This document shows positions 31,503 to 43,495 of a DNA stretch of 64,000 nt, one piece after another. The notes beneath the pieces were generated by a model that ran no database searches, was not told the DNA's origin, and saw nothing but the letters and a program-made list of their open reading frames with translations. Position numbers and translations under genes: made by a program. Every line of letters starts with the position of its first letter. Position 1 is the stretch's first letter. The DNA is from Thereva unica (Eukaryota > Arthropoda > Insecta > Diptera > Therevidae): positions 98,488,326-98,552,325 of the forward strand of contig OX465281.1 of the NCBI GenBank assembly GCA_949987705.1, read 5' to 3'.

Positions 31503-33334
31503 TTAAAAATTTTCAGTCTTACATCTTCCACAATATGAATTAATGCTTGTACATTCGTGATACAAAGTGGCCATCGCAGGTACATACTCCTTCAACAGTT
31601 TCTCTGCATAATCTATGTGTTGGATATAATCTTTGCTGCTCAAAATTCGTATAGAAACATGTAAAACGATGAAATGATTATAAATGTCTTCGTGCAAAAA
31701 ATCTTGAAAAACTACTGGACCAACGTACAGCAGGAGTAATCTATACTCGGTTGCTTTAAAACGTTTGACTAACTGTAACGAGCGTGGCTTGCGTGAAAAT
31801 TCACTCGGAACAAACGCTTTGCAATTTTCCAAAAGATCACTTAACCGTTTTACTTGATTTGCACTCAAACAAAATGCATGCTTAGTGTTACTTGGCCACA
31901 AAAAAAGAAGTTTACGCATATTTCCTAAGCATATATTAGATGCATATATTCGAGTAGTATTTGTTTTACGATGTTAAAATCAGGTAGTTCTGTTAAAATA
32001 GTATCGCCTACATCGCACATCCCGAAGAAAAGTGTAATAACTGGAAATTAATGAAATTCTGGATTATTACAAAAATCAGTTATAAAAACGACAACCTGCT
32101 TCCAAAGAAAACCGTAGTAAAGCTATGTATAAATTTCGACATGAGAAATTTATACATAGCTTTACTACGGTTTTCTCTGGAAGCAGGTTGTGGTTTTTAT
32201 AACTGAATTTTGTAATAATCCAGAATTTCATTAATTTCCAGTTATTACACTTTTCTTCGGGATGTGCGACATGATGTTCAGGATCGACTTTATCACGAAA
32301 ATCTTGATCAGTGCGGGATCTTTTACTACAATCTAAAAAGCACACGCGACTTTCCAATTTTTTACCCTTAACTTGACATCTTGTACAAGAATGAAACCCC
32401 GTATGACCTTTTACTTGAAGAATATACGCTCTCGCTGGTGCATCAGCAATTACATTATCGAGGCGACATTGATAATGAATGTCGTTGATCGTAATGCCAT
32501 TACAGCATACATCTTTGAGTTCATCTACAGTTGCTCGTAAGAGTTCATTTGGCGTAGCTGGTTTCTCAACGCCATAATAAGCACCTATAAGGAACAGTGT
32601 TTTAAGACACTTTATAGAACCAACGATAGCGTGCAATGATGCACCCGTACGCCAGATCGGAATCCCATCAAAGAAAACAGATAAATCTAATCCATTGACG
32701 TGTAATTCGATATGGTTTTCTCGCGATAATACAGCTATAATTCCTGCAACCAGACCTAGGTGTACGTACTCTCCAGAGTCAGTAGATTTTATGTTGACTT
32801 TTCCACGAGGAGTTTTCATAAGTGTTTTTGATTGGCGTGCCAATTTATTGAAGCAAGGATGTTGTTGCATTCGACCTAACAATGCAGTTAAGGCATTGTG
32901 GGCAATGCCAAAATCGCACTTCCAGTGCCGTAGGAAGTTCATCATGTCTTCGATCTCCCCACTGTCAGCAGTATCCGCACAATATCCTGTTGAGGCATCC
33001 GCTGCGACTGGGCTGTCTTGAAAATCATGCTGGATTTGTTCGGGACTGCTACGACCTTGTTCAGGAGTACTTGGTCGATGAGGACTGCTTTGTTCCAGAC
33101 TACTCAGTTCTTGTCCGACATTGCTGTGAAAAAGAACAAGTTGACATTATTAAAGTTGTTTCACATGTGGAAGAATTTTCTTCAATTTTTATATTAACAT
33201 TATATTAATAATCAATCGTATTACTTTTCATCAAAATCAGTAGTTACACAACGCTGTAGGTCGCTTATTAGATCATCAAAGAACTCATCGTCTGATGCAA
33301 TCGGATCTTCGTCAGAATCAAATTCAGATAAATC
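31503..33334 (-). pseudogene. Transposase-like gene of element K, copy A (5' truncated)
   Basis: The partial exon 1 (33225-33334) lost its start at the duplication join. Exon 2 (from 33123) reads SSPHRPSTPEQGRSSPEQ, then GIAHNALTALLGRMQQHPCF, EYVHLGLVAGIIAVL and GHTGFHSCTRCQVKGK. The latter is the zinc-binding core of a transposase-like family common in arthropods and cnidarians, which I would place near CACTA/EnSpm, though the superfamily is uncertain. After EHHVAHPEEKC it hits a 257-bp palindrome. The C-terminal part (EFSRKPRSLQLVKRFKATEY, LLLLYVGPVVFQDF) resumes at 31503-31919 after a frameshift in the EYMHLI(C)LGNMRKLL segment. Confidence 0.6.
32013..32269. repeat. Inverted repeat within the K transposase gene, copy A
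   Basis: Arms 32013-32136 and 32146-32269 (124 bp each) are near-perfect inverted copies around a 9-bp loop. Both contain transposase coding sequence (the CCGAAGAAAAGTGTAATAAC segment), so this is a local inverted duplication of the gene rather than a foreign MITE. Confidence 0.85.
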
Positions 33335-34059
33335 CGCCGAAGAACCCTAATGTATTACAAGTTGATTTGGTATGTTGGTCGATGTCATTTACTACTTCTG
33401 CATTGCGACATCGTATGGGTCTATTCAACACTGCAAACTTTTCTGCTGCCATTCCAAAAACGCATTCAATAGTTTTCCTTCCACGGCTCAATCTATAATT
33501 GAATATTCTTTTGACATTGTCCATATTTTTTTTTTGCATAGGGCCTCATTAAATTGTGTGACAATGGAAACGCTTCATCTCCCACGAAGTAGAACGGAAA
33601 TGGACTGTTTGTTTCGTCGTATCGCAATGGCGAAGGTACCACGTGGAGGAATATTAAAACGGCCTTGGGATAACCAATATTTCATAGCACTGGACTTGAA
33701 AATACCTCCATCACTATTTCGTCCAGCATAGCCTGGTTCAATCATGGTGAAGAGACCATCAGCATCGCAACAGGCCAATAGAACGGTTGAATGGAAGTGC
33801 TTGTAGCTGTAATTTAAGGAACCGGTATTTGGGAATTTTTCTATTCGAATATGCTTCCCGTCTATGGCTCCAAGGCAGTTGGGAAGGTTCCATAAAGTTT
33901 CAAAACGATCAGCAATCATTTTCCATTGATCTCCTGCAGGTACAGGCATATAAATTTCATTCAATGTGTCTCAGATTATTTTAGTAGTCTCTTTAACAAT
34001 GGCTCCGACTGTACTCTCTCCTCTTCGAAAATATAATGAAAGTGCCTGTAGCCAAGTAC
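33335..34059 (-). pseudogene. Harbinger transposase of element G, copy B (3' truncated)
   Basis: Same sequence and same disabling stop and frameshift as 21172-21921. The last codons are replaced at the duplication join, where the frame passes from NTLGFFGG into the other element's sequence. Confidence 0.8.
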
Positions 34060-34135
34060 CTGTAAAAAAGTGACTAAAGTAAAAACGAAATAAATAGTTT
34101 GTATAAGTTTTAATTTTTATTTCTTTTGATTTCAG

Positions 34136-34979
34136 CTGCTGACTGCAAAGAGAAATGGCGTAATCTACGAACTGTTTTTACGCGTAAAATGAAACCTCCA
34201 TCAAGTGGGTCGGGAGCGAACAAAAAGACATACTATTTGGCAGAGGCCATGCAGTTTTGTCTACCTAAAAGCGTTGACTCCGCCTTCATCTGGAAATTTG
34301 CCAATTGTACCACAAGACGAAATGACTGATGAAATATCAAATAATATAGAAAGATGTGATGAGAGTGCCTCGTCAGATATAATGCAGTCTTCAGAATCTT
34401 CAGAAGCATCACCAACACAACTAACCTCCAATTCTTCAGTGCCTTCAAAAAAACCATACAGTTTCGACAAAGCACTGCAGTACTGGCTCACCCTTCGACG
34501 CAGGCTTCGTTCCCTCGACCTAAACAGTCGAGGAATAATAAATCAACAGCAGATGCAGACCTAAGTGTTTCCGAATATTTCAGAGCCAAAAGGGCAAAAC
34601 TGGACACAGCAGTAAACAAAGCAGATACTAGCTCTGACATAACTAAGAAAGAAGCTTTAAAAATGTTCTTACTCAGCTTATTGCCTGAACTGGGAGAACT
34701 AAGTGATGTAAAAATTAAAATATTTAAACGCAGGGTTCTCAGTCTCATTGATGAGATATCTACACCATTCCACCCCGGTGTTCATCATTTATAACAACGT
34801 TATCACCACAATCCGATTATTCGCAGACTTCGGGTATTTCACTTAACTCTGGAACTTATGCCCTTTCAGAGTCAATACAGGACGAAGCTTCGCCCTCACC
34901 ATCATCACCTGTGCAGGCAAATCAATTTTTTGTTGAAATTACACCGGCTTTGGACCCAGACGACTACGATGCAGAATAA
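34136..34979 (+). pseudogene. MADF-BESS gene exon 2 of element G, copy B
   Basis: Duplicate of 21998-22841 with the same frameshifts: second half of MADF, acidic linker, BESS motif (about 34666-34725) and C-terminal tail. Exon 1 is absent from this copy. Confidence 0.75.
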
Positions 34980-36029
34980 ATAAGTGAAACAAGATCATTT
35001 ATCTTATTCTATAGCGATATGAGTTAAATTATAAATTTATAATTTGTATTTTGAAGAAGAAAAAAAAACTTACCCCACTGTTATTAGTATTCTTTCTTCT
35101 GCAGTCACAGATTCTCTCATATTTGTGTCCATCTTCTTTATGGAAAGAGCAATTCCAGGTAAGAATCTTTGGACATTCTGTATTTGTCGTGAGCAAAAAA
35201 GCAATCGATAAAAGTCGACTGTCAAATCGACAAGTTTTGATTATAATCAACATTCGCAATATCAAACTAAATAATCGACAGTCTATAATCGATAAATGTC
35301 GCTTGTCGATTAGGTATCGACACTCGCAATAGGGGCCTAAATTTCGCATTTCTACTTATATACGGATGGCACCAATATTCCCTTCGTACTTTTTTTTTTT
35401 AATTTTGCGATATTGATAAAAATCGATTATGTCTTCCTCATCTGAGCTACTCGACATATTGAATTACTGAGCTACTTGACATATGAACACCGATTGATCA
35501 AAAATCGGTTGCGCTCGTGTGTGGACAAGAGTCTCGTTTTGGTTGCAAACTGGTTGCAAACGTCATTATTGTAAAACCAGTTGCAAACTGGGATTGCTAA
35601 TCAGTCGACTCGTGTGCGGAGGACCTTATATTTCGATTGTATAAATTTTTATATTGCTATACAATATGAATAGCATTGTTAACAACATTAATTCTTCCAT
35701 GTATTAAGCCTACTTTGACCGTTAAAAAATTTTAACGCCAAGAAAATCCGGCTTCAATGTGTTTGGTTGAAAAGCTTCGGCGTCGCGTCTCTCAGCGTCT
35801 CGTTCACGTCCCGTCGCGTCGCGTCCCTATGTACTTCCACTATAAACTAACTTACCTGCATTCATTGGGGGGCATACACGGATCATAACGTCAAGACAAA
35901 AAAACTGGCTTTTAGGATAGAGGGCGAAAGGAAGAGAGAAACTTTTTCAACAGAAATTTTTGGTGTGAAAACTAACACATCCATAAAAGTATCTTCTTAT
36001 CTTCTTCTTTTCCTGTCTGATGTTGACAT

Positions 36030-36472
36030 CAGGGAGACTATACAAGGAGATATAACTATAAATATGTAACTCTTATGGGGGAAATAACCGGAAATTGATG
36101 CGTAGCAGAAACTAAACTTCTAGTTCATTTTTGGCCACAGATGTCGCTTAAAGCTGACGTGCATCACATGAAGTTAGCTGAATTTTACTCATTTCGACGA
36201 TTTCTTCAAAATTGTCAGCCGAAATGCAAAAAAACCATTGGGAATTAATAAAAATTCATTGGAAAATCCATAAAATGGTTAAATACGAATAATCAGAAGC
36301 TGATTTTTCAAGTTAGGCTTAAACATAAAATATTTTAATAATTAACGAACTTGGCCACGAACCGGATGAATATAATCCGCCATGTTTTTTGGGGTACATG
36401 TGACTGTGGCGCCCTCATTAATCAAACGAAAAGTGACAACACGGAGTTATATCTCCATGTATAGTCTCCCTG
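36030..36472. mobile_element. hAT-type MITE, duplication copy B
   Basis: Duplicate of 29687-30129 with the same flanks. Confidence 0.7.
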
Positions 36473-36623
36473 GTTGATATATCTGTTTGTTATTCGCGGT
36501 CGAGGTGTGCATGCTATAACACAATTCAAATATTTTTAAAAAACGGTTAAAAGCTAGTTCTTAGTGTAATTTTTTTTATTAGAAATAAAAACGATTTAAT
36601 TTAGTTTTTTAATATTAAAAACA

Positions 36624-37312
36624 TGACTGACAATTGGTCCAAAGATCAAACACGGGCGCTAATTAATTTGTACCGGATTATTAAAAAAAAAAAACAAAAG
36701 AAATCAAGCATTTCTTAAGATAGAAAGTGAATTAAGATCTGTAAAGCCGGATATTACAATAACTGCAATAAAATATAAAATAAGAACATTGTTAACCGAT
36801 TTCAAAGGAAAGGCAGAAAATGCGGAACTCGGCAAGAAGTGGTGCTGCTGCTGACGAAGTTTACATATCACGATTGTGGTGTTTCAAGGAATTGGAATTT
36901 TTATTTTATCAAAACGATGAGAAAAGGACAATTTCAAATATTCAATTTTTAGAGGTAAGAAGAGCAACATTATTTGTGAATTACAAATTGTAATTTTCGT
37001 TACATTGTAGGAAGATCTTTTAATACCTAACTATGTCGAAGAAGCTGAAGAGGCTGCAGAGTTTCACATTTCGGTAAGTAGTTTTACCTTTGTTATGATT
37101 AAAAGACATTCATACATATGTTTAATTTCCAGAAAAAAACTAGAGTGATATCAAAGAAAGAAGATCTGCGTGCCCATTCTCAAAAATCCATTGAAACTGT
37201 GAATCAATTAATTAATAGCCGAATAGACAAATCAAAAGAAGATCGTTTCGGCGATTTAGTAGCGGCAGAATTAAAAACACTAAAACTAGAAGAGACTTAT
37301 GACGAAGTTTAA
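36624..37312 (+). pseudogene. Myb/SANT-like companion gene of transposon K, copy B
   Basis: Duplicate of 30281-30967. The A run at about 36690 is two bases longer here, which changes the frame at that point but does not restore one. Confidence 0.6.
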
Positions 37313-37847
37313 ATAGACATTTCACGTGTAATAAATAAACGAGGCAAAAAAGAAGGAAAAAGAAAAGCTCCACAGCAGCACCCACCAAGAAACGTTGGGT
37401 GGTTGTAGGCACACACCGTCTTCCTCGTCAACGCCGATAAATACTTCATCAGCATCGGGAAGTGACTCAGCATCGTCATCACTTCCTTCTTCCTTTGCCA
37501 ATCAAAAGTTGGAAACAATTTGGAAAAATAAAAGCGTGCAGATTAGGAAAGTGCAAATCCTAAAGGAGGCTGAACCAGAACCGATCAAGGGCCAAGATAT
37601 TTTGGCAATAGCCTGCCGAAATATATTAGTTTAAGAAACAATAGTTAGCACCATTTTTTTTAATATGAATTTCTTTTTTTTATATATTTCAATGATTTTT
37701 CTTTTTTACAAAGTCAAAACATTATATTATTATGGATTAAAAATGTTATTTATTAATCTAGTCAAAAGAATTTTTTTTATTTATTTATACAGTTAAATAT
37801 ACATATTTTTTTATTATGGAGTTAATGTTATTTATTAAAATATATCA

Positions 37848-39778
37848 TTAAAAATTTTCAGTCTTACATCTTCCACAATATGAATTAATGCTTGTACATT
37901 CGTGATACAAAGTGGCCATCGCAGGTACATACTCCTTCAACAGTTTCTCTGCATAATCTATGTGTTGGATATAATCTTTGCTGCTCAAAATTCGTATAGA
38001 AACATGTAAAACGATGAAATGATTATAAATGTCTTCGTGCAAAAAATCTTGAAAAACTACTGGACCAACGTACAGCAGGAGTAATCTATACTCGGTTGCT
38101 TTAAAACGTTTGACTAACTGTAACGAGCGTGGCTTGCGTGAAAATTCACTCGGAACAAACGCTTTGCAATTTTCCAAAAGATCACTTAACCGTTTTACTT
38201 GATTTGCACTCAAACAAAATGCATGCTTAGTGTTACTTGGCCACAAAAAAAGAAGTTTACGCATATTTCCTAAGCATATATTAGATGCATATATTCGAGT
38301 AGTATTTGTTTTACGATGTTAAAATCAGGTAGTTCTGTTAAAATAGTATCGCCTACATCGCACATCCCGAAGAAAAGTGTAATAACTGGAAATTAATGAA
38401 ATTCTGGATTATTACAAAAATCAGTTATAAAAACGACAACCTGCTTCCAAAGAAAACCGTAGTAAAGCTATGTATAAATTTCGACATGAGAAATTTATAC
38501 ATAGCTTTACTACGGTTTTCTCTGGAAGCAGGTTGTGGTTTTTATAACTGAATTTTGTAATAATCCAGAATTTCATTAATTTCCAGTTATTACACTTTTC
38601 TTCGGGATGTGCGACATGATGTTCAGGATCGACTTTATCACGAAAATCTTGATCAGTGCGGGATCTTTTACTACAATCTAAAAAGCACACGCGACTTTCC
38701 AATTTTTTACCCTTAACTTGACATCTTGTACAAGAATGAAACCCCGTATGACCTTTTACTTGAAGAATATACGCTCTCGCTGGTGCATCAGCAATTACAT
38801 TATCGAGGCGACATTGATAATGAATGTCGTTGATCGTAATGCCATTACAGCATACATCTTTGAGTTCATCTACAGTTGCTCGTAAGAGTTCATTTGGCGT
38901 AGCTGGTTTCTCAACGCCATAATAAGCACCTATAAGGAACAGTGTTTTAAGACACTTTATAGAACCAACGATAGCGTGCAATGATGCACCCGTACGCCAG
39001 ATCGGAATCCCATCAAAGAAAACAGATAAATCTAATCCATTGACGTGTAATTCGATATGGTTTTCTCGCGATAATACAGCTATAATTCCTGCAACCAGAC
39101 CTAGGTGTACGTACTCTCCAGAGTCAGTAGATTTTATGTTGACTTTTCCACGAGGAGTTTTCATAAGTGTTTTTGATTGGCGTGCCAATTTATTGAAGCA
39201 AGGATGTTGTTGCATTCGACCTAACAATGCAGTTAAGGCATTGTGGGCAATGCCAAAATCGCACTTCCAGTGCCGTAGGAAGTTCATCATGTCTTCGATC
39301 TCCCCACTGTCAGCAGTATCCGCACAATATCCTGTTGAGGCATCCGCTGCGACTGGGCTGTCTTGAAAATCATGCTGGATTTGTTCGGGACTGCTACGAC
39401 CTTGTTCAGGAGTACTTGGTCGATGAGGACTGCTTTGTTCCAGACTACTCAGTTCTTGTCCGACATTGCTGTGAAAAAGAACAAGTTGACATTATTAAAG
39501 TTGTTTCACATGTGGAAGAATTTTCTTCAATTTTTATATTAACATTATATTAATAATCAATCGTATTACTTTTCATCAAAATCAGTAGTTACACAACGCT
39601 GTAGGTCGCTTATTAGATCATCAAAGAACTCATCGTCTGATGCAATCGGATCTTCGTCAGAATCAAATTCAGATAAATCAATGAAATATCCTTCTTCGTT
39701 AGGTATATTCAGCAAGTCGTCTGATGTCTGTAGTTCCGAAAAAAGAACGTTGTGGGGTGAAGGTGGCGTTGGGTCCAA
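37848..39778 (-). pseudogene. Transposase-like gene of element K, copy B (with intact 5' exon)
   Basis: Exon 1 (39570-39778) starts MDPTPPSPHNVLFSELQ and is acidic (SEFDSDEDPIASDDEFFDDL). It splices (AA|GTAATA to CAG) into exon 2 at 39468 in frame. The rest duplicates copy A, including the palindrome at 38358-38614 and the frameshift before 38264. Upstream sequence ends 62 bp later at the Mag retrotransposon, which may have cut off its promoter. Confidence 0.6.
38358..38614. repeat. Inverted repeat within the K transposase gene, copy B
   Basis: Duplicate of 32013-32269; arms 38358-38481 and 38491-38614. Confidence 0.85.
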
Positions 39779-39841
39779 GAGATACGGGAAGCTTTGATTT
39801 TCATCTGTAGAAAAATAATAAATGAAAATTATATTTCCTTT

Positions 39842-40062
39842 TGTAATATTCCAATATTACCCGTATTCTTTGATATACATGGCAACGCCACTTTCACCAG
39901 TAAGAAGAGAGCTAGACTTTAAGGTCGGTAACATTGATGATTATTGTGAAATTACTAAAAGATTGGTTGTGAAATAAAACACCACGTTCTGTACTAAGTT
40001 TATTAATTGTTTAATTTAATCACCAGTAAAACAAATAGCCTTTACCACCGTGAAGCATCACA
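39842..40062 (+). repeat. 5' LTR of the Mag-type element
   Basis: TGTAATATTCC to GAAGCATCACA. Compared with the 3' LTR: T for C in CGGTAAC, and 6 bp shorter after CTGTACTAA. Confidence 0.92.
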
Positions 40063-40065
40063 AAC

Positions 40066-40081
40066 TGGCGACGAGGATTGA
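40066..40081 (+). other. Primer-binding site of the Mag-type element
   Basis: TGGCGACGAGGATTG starts three bases after the LTR, the expected position and TGG start. The tRNA is not identified from memory. Confidence 0.55.
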
Positions 40082-40177
40082 AAAAAAAAGAAAAGGAAAC
40101 AAAAGTCAACAATATTTTGTAGTGAATTTTTTTTTGAGGTTAAGAAAAGACCTGAAAAAAAAAGAACAAGTGAGGAA

Positions 40178-42346
40178 ATGGAGACGCTAACATTTCCAAA
40201 ATTTAACGTGCTTGAAGACACCGGAAGCCTTGGAACCAGATGGGAAAACTGGATTGAGCGCTTTGACAATTACCTGGTGGGAATGGACATAAAAAACGAA
40301 CACAGACAGCTAGCGCTGCTACTACACTTTGCAGGTGAGGAAGTTCATGATATTTACAGGTCTCTTCCAGATTCCGTTCCTGAAAGTCCTAACACAAATC
40401 CTAACCCCTACAATGTAGCAAAGAGAAAATTAAAAAGTTATTTTGTCCCAAAAGTAAACATAGATTTCGAAACATATAAATTTCGTCAAGCAAAACAATC
40501 GGATACGGAAACTGTCGACCAATTTTATGCTCGCTTATTAAAACAGGCAAAACTTTGCAATTTTCATGATGCAAATAAAGAAATCAAACTCCAAATAATT
40601 ATGAATACGAGTTATCAAGAGTTACGCAAATATGGGTTGAATGACCAACCAACTCTAGACGATCTTTTAGCAAGAGGTAGGTCCATAGAATCAACAACAC
40701 ATCAACTACAAATATTGCAAGGTCAAGATGAAAATATACAGTGGCTACAAAATAGAAACAATAGGAGAAGTAACCACAGATACAACAACAGCAGAAGCGA
40801 TAACAATTGCTACAACAACAACAACAGAAGCGATTACAATTGCGGCAAAAACAGAATTAACAACAACAGATCTGAGCGCAACAACAATAACAATGCAGTA
40901 ACAACAGCGAACACAAATATTCGCGAATGCAAGAACTGCGGTGGTAAATGGCATTCTAAAGGCTTAACAACTTGTCCTGCTTACAAACGGATATGCCACA
41001 AATGTGGAAAACAAGGACATTTCGCTAAAATTTGTCTGAGCGGCAATGGAAACAGAAGTAGTGACAGCGGAAACAGAAGCAAAAGCAAACAAAGTAACAG
41101 AAGCACGGTTCGACACACCAACACCATCAACAAACACAGATTAAACTCAAGCAGCGAAAGTGCAGAATTTTCCTATAAAGTGGAAGAGCGGATGGTTATA
41201 AACACAACAAAAATGAACATTGAGTCAGACGATAAAATACCAAAAGTGAAGATACGTATAAACGATAAATACGTTAATTTTGTCATTGACACCGGTTCAT
41301 CCGTAAACGTAATTAACAAAAGTGTATTTAAAACGATATTTAAAGGAAAACATTCAAACATGGAGTTCGCTACAACAAACATATTTCCTTACAATTCAGA
41401 TGAAAAGCTCGAAGTAGTTGGCAAGTTCTGGAGCAAATTAAGGTATAAAGACAAAATAACATCAGCACTGATATATGTAGTAGAAGGAAAAGGAGAGCCG
41501 CTACTAAGTTATGGAACTTCAAGAAAATTAGAACTAGTACATGTAACTTTTCAAAATAAAGCTGTAACAGACCATTTGTTGAAACAATTCCAGGAGCTCT
41601 ACACCGGAGTTGGAAGGTTGAAGGATTATAAAATAAAGCTTCACATAGATGAAACAGTACAGCCAGTTGCTCTGAAACACAGAAGGATACCGATACACTT
41701 ACGTCCTACCGTCGAACAGGAAATAAATAGACTTCTACAGGCGGGTATCATAGAGAAAGCTACTGGTCCAACACCGTGGGTATCACCGATAGTAATCGTA
41801 CCTAAACCGCGAGATCCCAGTAAAATTAGAATTTGCGTAGACATGAGGCAACCTAACAAAGCTATCAAGAGGGAAAGACATCCAACACCAACAATAGATG
41901 ACATACTAGCAAAGCTGAACGGAGCAAAAGTATTTTCAAAAATAGACTTACGAGAAGGGTATCATCAACTAGTTTTACATGAACAATCAAGATATATAAC
42001 AGTTTTTTCAACACACATAGGATTGTTTAGATACAAACGTCTCAATTTTGGCATCAACTCAGCAGCAGAGATTTTCCAAAACACAATCCGACAAGTCTTG
42101 ATCAATATAGAAGGAACAATTAACATCAGTGATGACATACTAATTTTCGGGCAAGACCAACAGACGCATGACAAAGCATTAACTAAAGTCTTGAATAGAT
42201 TATCAAAAAGTGGCCTTACAATAAACAAACAAAAGTGTATTTTTAACACTAAAAAGATATCATTTTTCGGATATGTATTGTCTGATGAAGGGATTCAGCC
42301 AGATCCAAAAAAAAATAGAATGCATTCAGGCAATGTCACCTCCTGA
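40178..42346 (+). CDS. Mag-type Gag-Pol, first frame (Gag, protease, reverse transcriptase)
   Basis: 722 residues. The capsid region (GTRWENWIERFDNYLVGMDI, LLLHFAGEEVHDIY, TVDQFYARLLKQAKLC) is characteristic of Mag-lineage Gag. An Asn-rich linker and two zinc knuckles follow (CKNCGGKWHSKGLTTC and CHKCGKQGHFAKIC, about 251-287). The aspartic protease is FVIDTGSSVNVIN (about 369) and the reverse transcriptase has RICVDMRQPNKAIKRERHPT and the catalytic SDD box NISDDILIFG (about 648). The frame breaks in a run of nine A at 42307-42315, so the final residues after QPDPKK are not genuine. Confidence 0.9.
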   Translation: METLTFPKFNVLEDTGSLGTRWENWIERFDNYLVGMDIKNEHRQLALLLHFAGEEVHDIYRSLPDSVPESPNTNPNPYNVAKRKLKSYFVPKVNIDFETYKFRQAKQSDTETVDQFYARLLKQAKLCNFHDANKEIKLQIIMNTSYQELRKYGLNDQPTLDDLLARGRSIESTTHQLQILQGQDENIQWLQNRNNRRSNHRYNNSRSDNNCYNNNNRSDYNCGKNRINNNRSERNNNNNAVTTANTNIRECKNCGGKWHSKGLTTCPAYKRICHKCGKQGHFAKICLSGNGNRSSDSGNRSKSKQSNRSTVRHTNTINKHRLNSSSESAEFSYKVEERMVINTTKMNIESDDKIPKVKIRINDKYVNFVIDTGSSVNVINKSVFKTIFKGKHSNMEFATTNIFPYNSDEKLEVVGKFWSKLRYKDKITSALIYVVEGKGEPLLSYGTSRKLELVHVTFQNKAVTDHLLKQFQELYTGVGRLKDYKIKLHIDETVQPVALKHRRIPIHLRPTVEQEINRLLQAGIIEKATGPTPWVSPIVIVPKPRDPSKIRICVDMRQPNKAIKRERHPTPTIDDILAKLNGAKVFSKIDLREGYHQLVLHEQSRYITVFSTHIGLFRYKRLNFGINSAAEIFQNTIRQVLINIEGTINISDDILIFGQDQQTHDKALTKVLNRLSKSGLTINKQKCIFNTKKISFFGYVLSDEGIQPDPKKNRMHSGNVTS

Positions 42347-43493
42347 AAACATCAAAGATGTTCGGAGTTTCCTAGGCATGTTAAATTATGTTGGCAGATT
42401 TATGCCAAATTTATCTCAAAATACTGAAATGCTAAGAGAATTAATAACATCGAAAGAAAACAAATGGAAATGGACAGATCAACATGAAAGTGTATTTCAA
42501 CAATTAAAAGATCAACTAGGAAACGCAAAGAGGCTTGCATACTTCGATGTCAACAAACAAACACATTTATACGTCGACGCCGGTCCGACTGGACTTGGAG
42601 CCATTTTAGCACAAAGGCATGACAACAAAGAAAACATTATCGCTTATGCAAGTAGAACGTTAACAAACGTAGAACAGAGGTACAGTCAAATTGAAAAAGA
42701 AACATTAGCAGCCGTATGGGCCATACAACACTTCCATCTATATTTATATGGATCAATTTTTACATTACACTCTGATCACAAACCGTTAGTAAATATACTA
42801 AACAACACAAGATCATCACCTAATGCTCGCATCGAGAGATTATGTCTACGACTACAGCAGTATCAGTTCAACACAGTCCATCAAAAAGGAAGCAGCAACC
42901 CCTCTGATTATATCTCGAGACACCCGATGGAATCTGTAACTAGTGAAATGCATGACTTGAAAATAGAAGCTCATGTTAATTTTGTTCTTCTCAACTCAGT
43001 GCCAAAAGCTTTATCAGTAGAAAAAATTGCAAAAGAAACTAGATCAGATGTTATTTTCCAATTATTAAAGAAAGCTTTGAACGACAATAGATTATGGTCG
43101 AAAGAAGAGTTAAAACCATATCATAAAATCAACACTGAGATAACAACGTGTAAAGACATTGTACTCAGAACAAACAGAATAATACTACCAACAAGTCTTA
43201 TTGAAGAAGCCATTCAAGTAGCTCATTATGGACATTTGGGAATTGAGAAAACAAAACAACTCCTTCGTCAAAAAGTATGGTTCCCGAACATGAATAAAAT
43301 AGTAGAGAAATATGTCCGTAGCTGTCTTGCATGCCAGTCAGTAACACCAAACAAACAACGCTGTCCGATAACAACGCCATCGAGTCCAAAACATCCGTTC
43401 CAAAGCATAGATATCGATTTTGCTGGACCGTTTCCAAACAATAAGTATTTATTTTTAATTATTGATGAATACTCTCTGAATAATTTCCTATAG
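42273..43493 (+). pseudogene. Mag-type Pol, second frame segment (RT end, RNase H, integrase start)
   Basis: Genuine coding resumes after the A run at about 42316. It includes the RT connection (VRSFLGMLNYVGRFMPNL), RNase H (YVDAGPTGLGAILAQ, SDHKPLV), the integrase zinc finger (HYGHLGIEKTKQ to CLACQ) and the first catalytic Asp (SIDIDFAGPFPNNKY). It ends at a second frameshift near 43480. Confidence 0.85.
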
Positions 43494-43495
43494 TC

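Larger units (their letters stand above)
21198..33334. repeat. Tandem duplication, copy A (contains the Gypsy insertion)
   Basis: Everything here except 23068-28862 recurs in the same order and orientation at 33335-39679. Differences seen are few: A-run lengths at about 30348, and single bases such as 22971 versus 35109. The join at 33334/33335 has about one base of microhomology (C). Copy A ends inside exon 1 of the minus-strand transposase. Confidence 0.9.
33335..39679. repeat. Tandem duplication, copy B (lacks the Gypsy insertion)
   Basis: Direct repeat of 21198-33334 minus 5795 bp (Gypsy element plus one CAAT). The site is uninterrupted at about 35202-35206. Its left edge begins inside the Harbinger transposase (CCGAAGAACCC) and its right edge runs on into unduplicated K sequence. 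Confidence 0.9.

Noticed and set aside
32695..33208. Plus-strand frames of 108 residues over the K transposase
   Set aside because: They are antisense shadows of the better supported minus-strand coding sequence.
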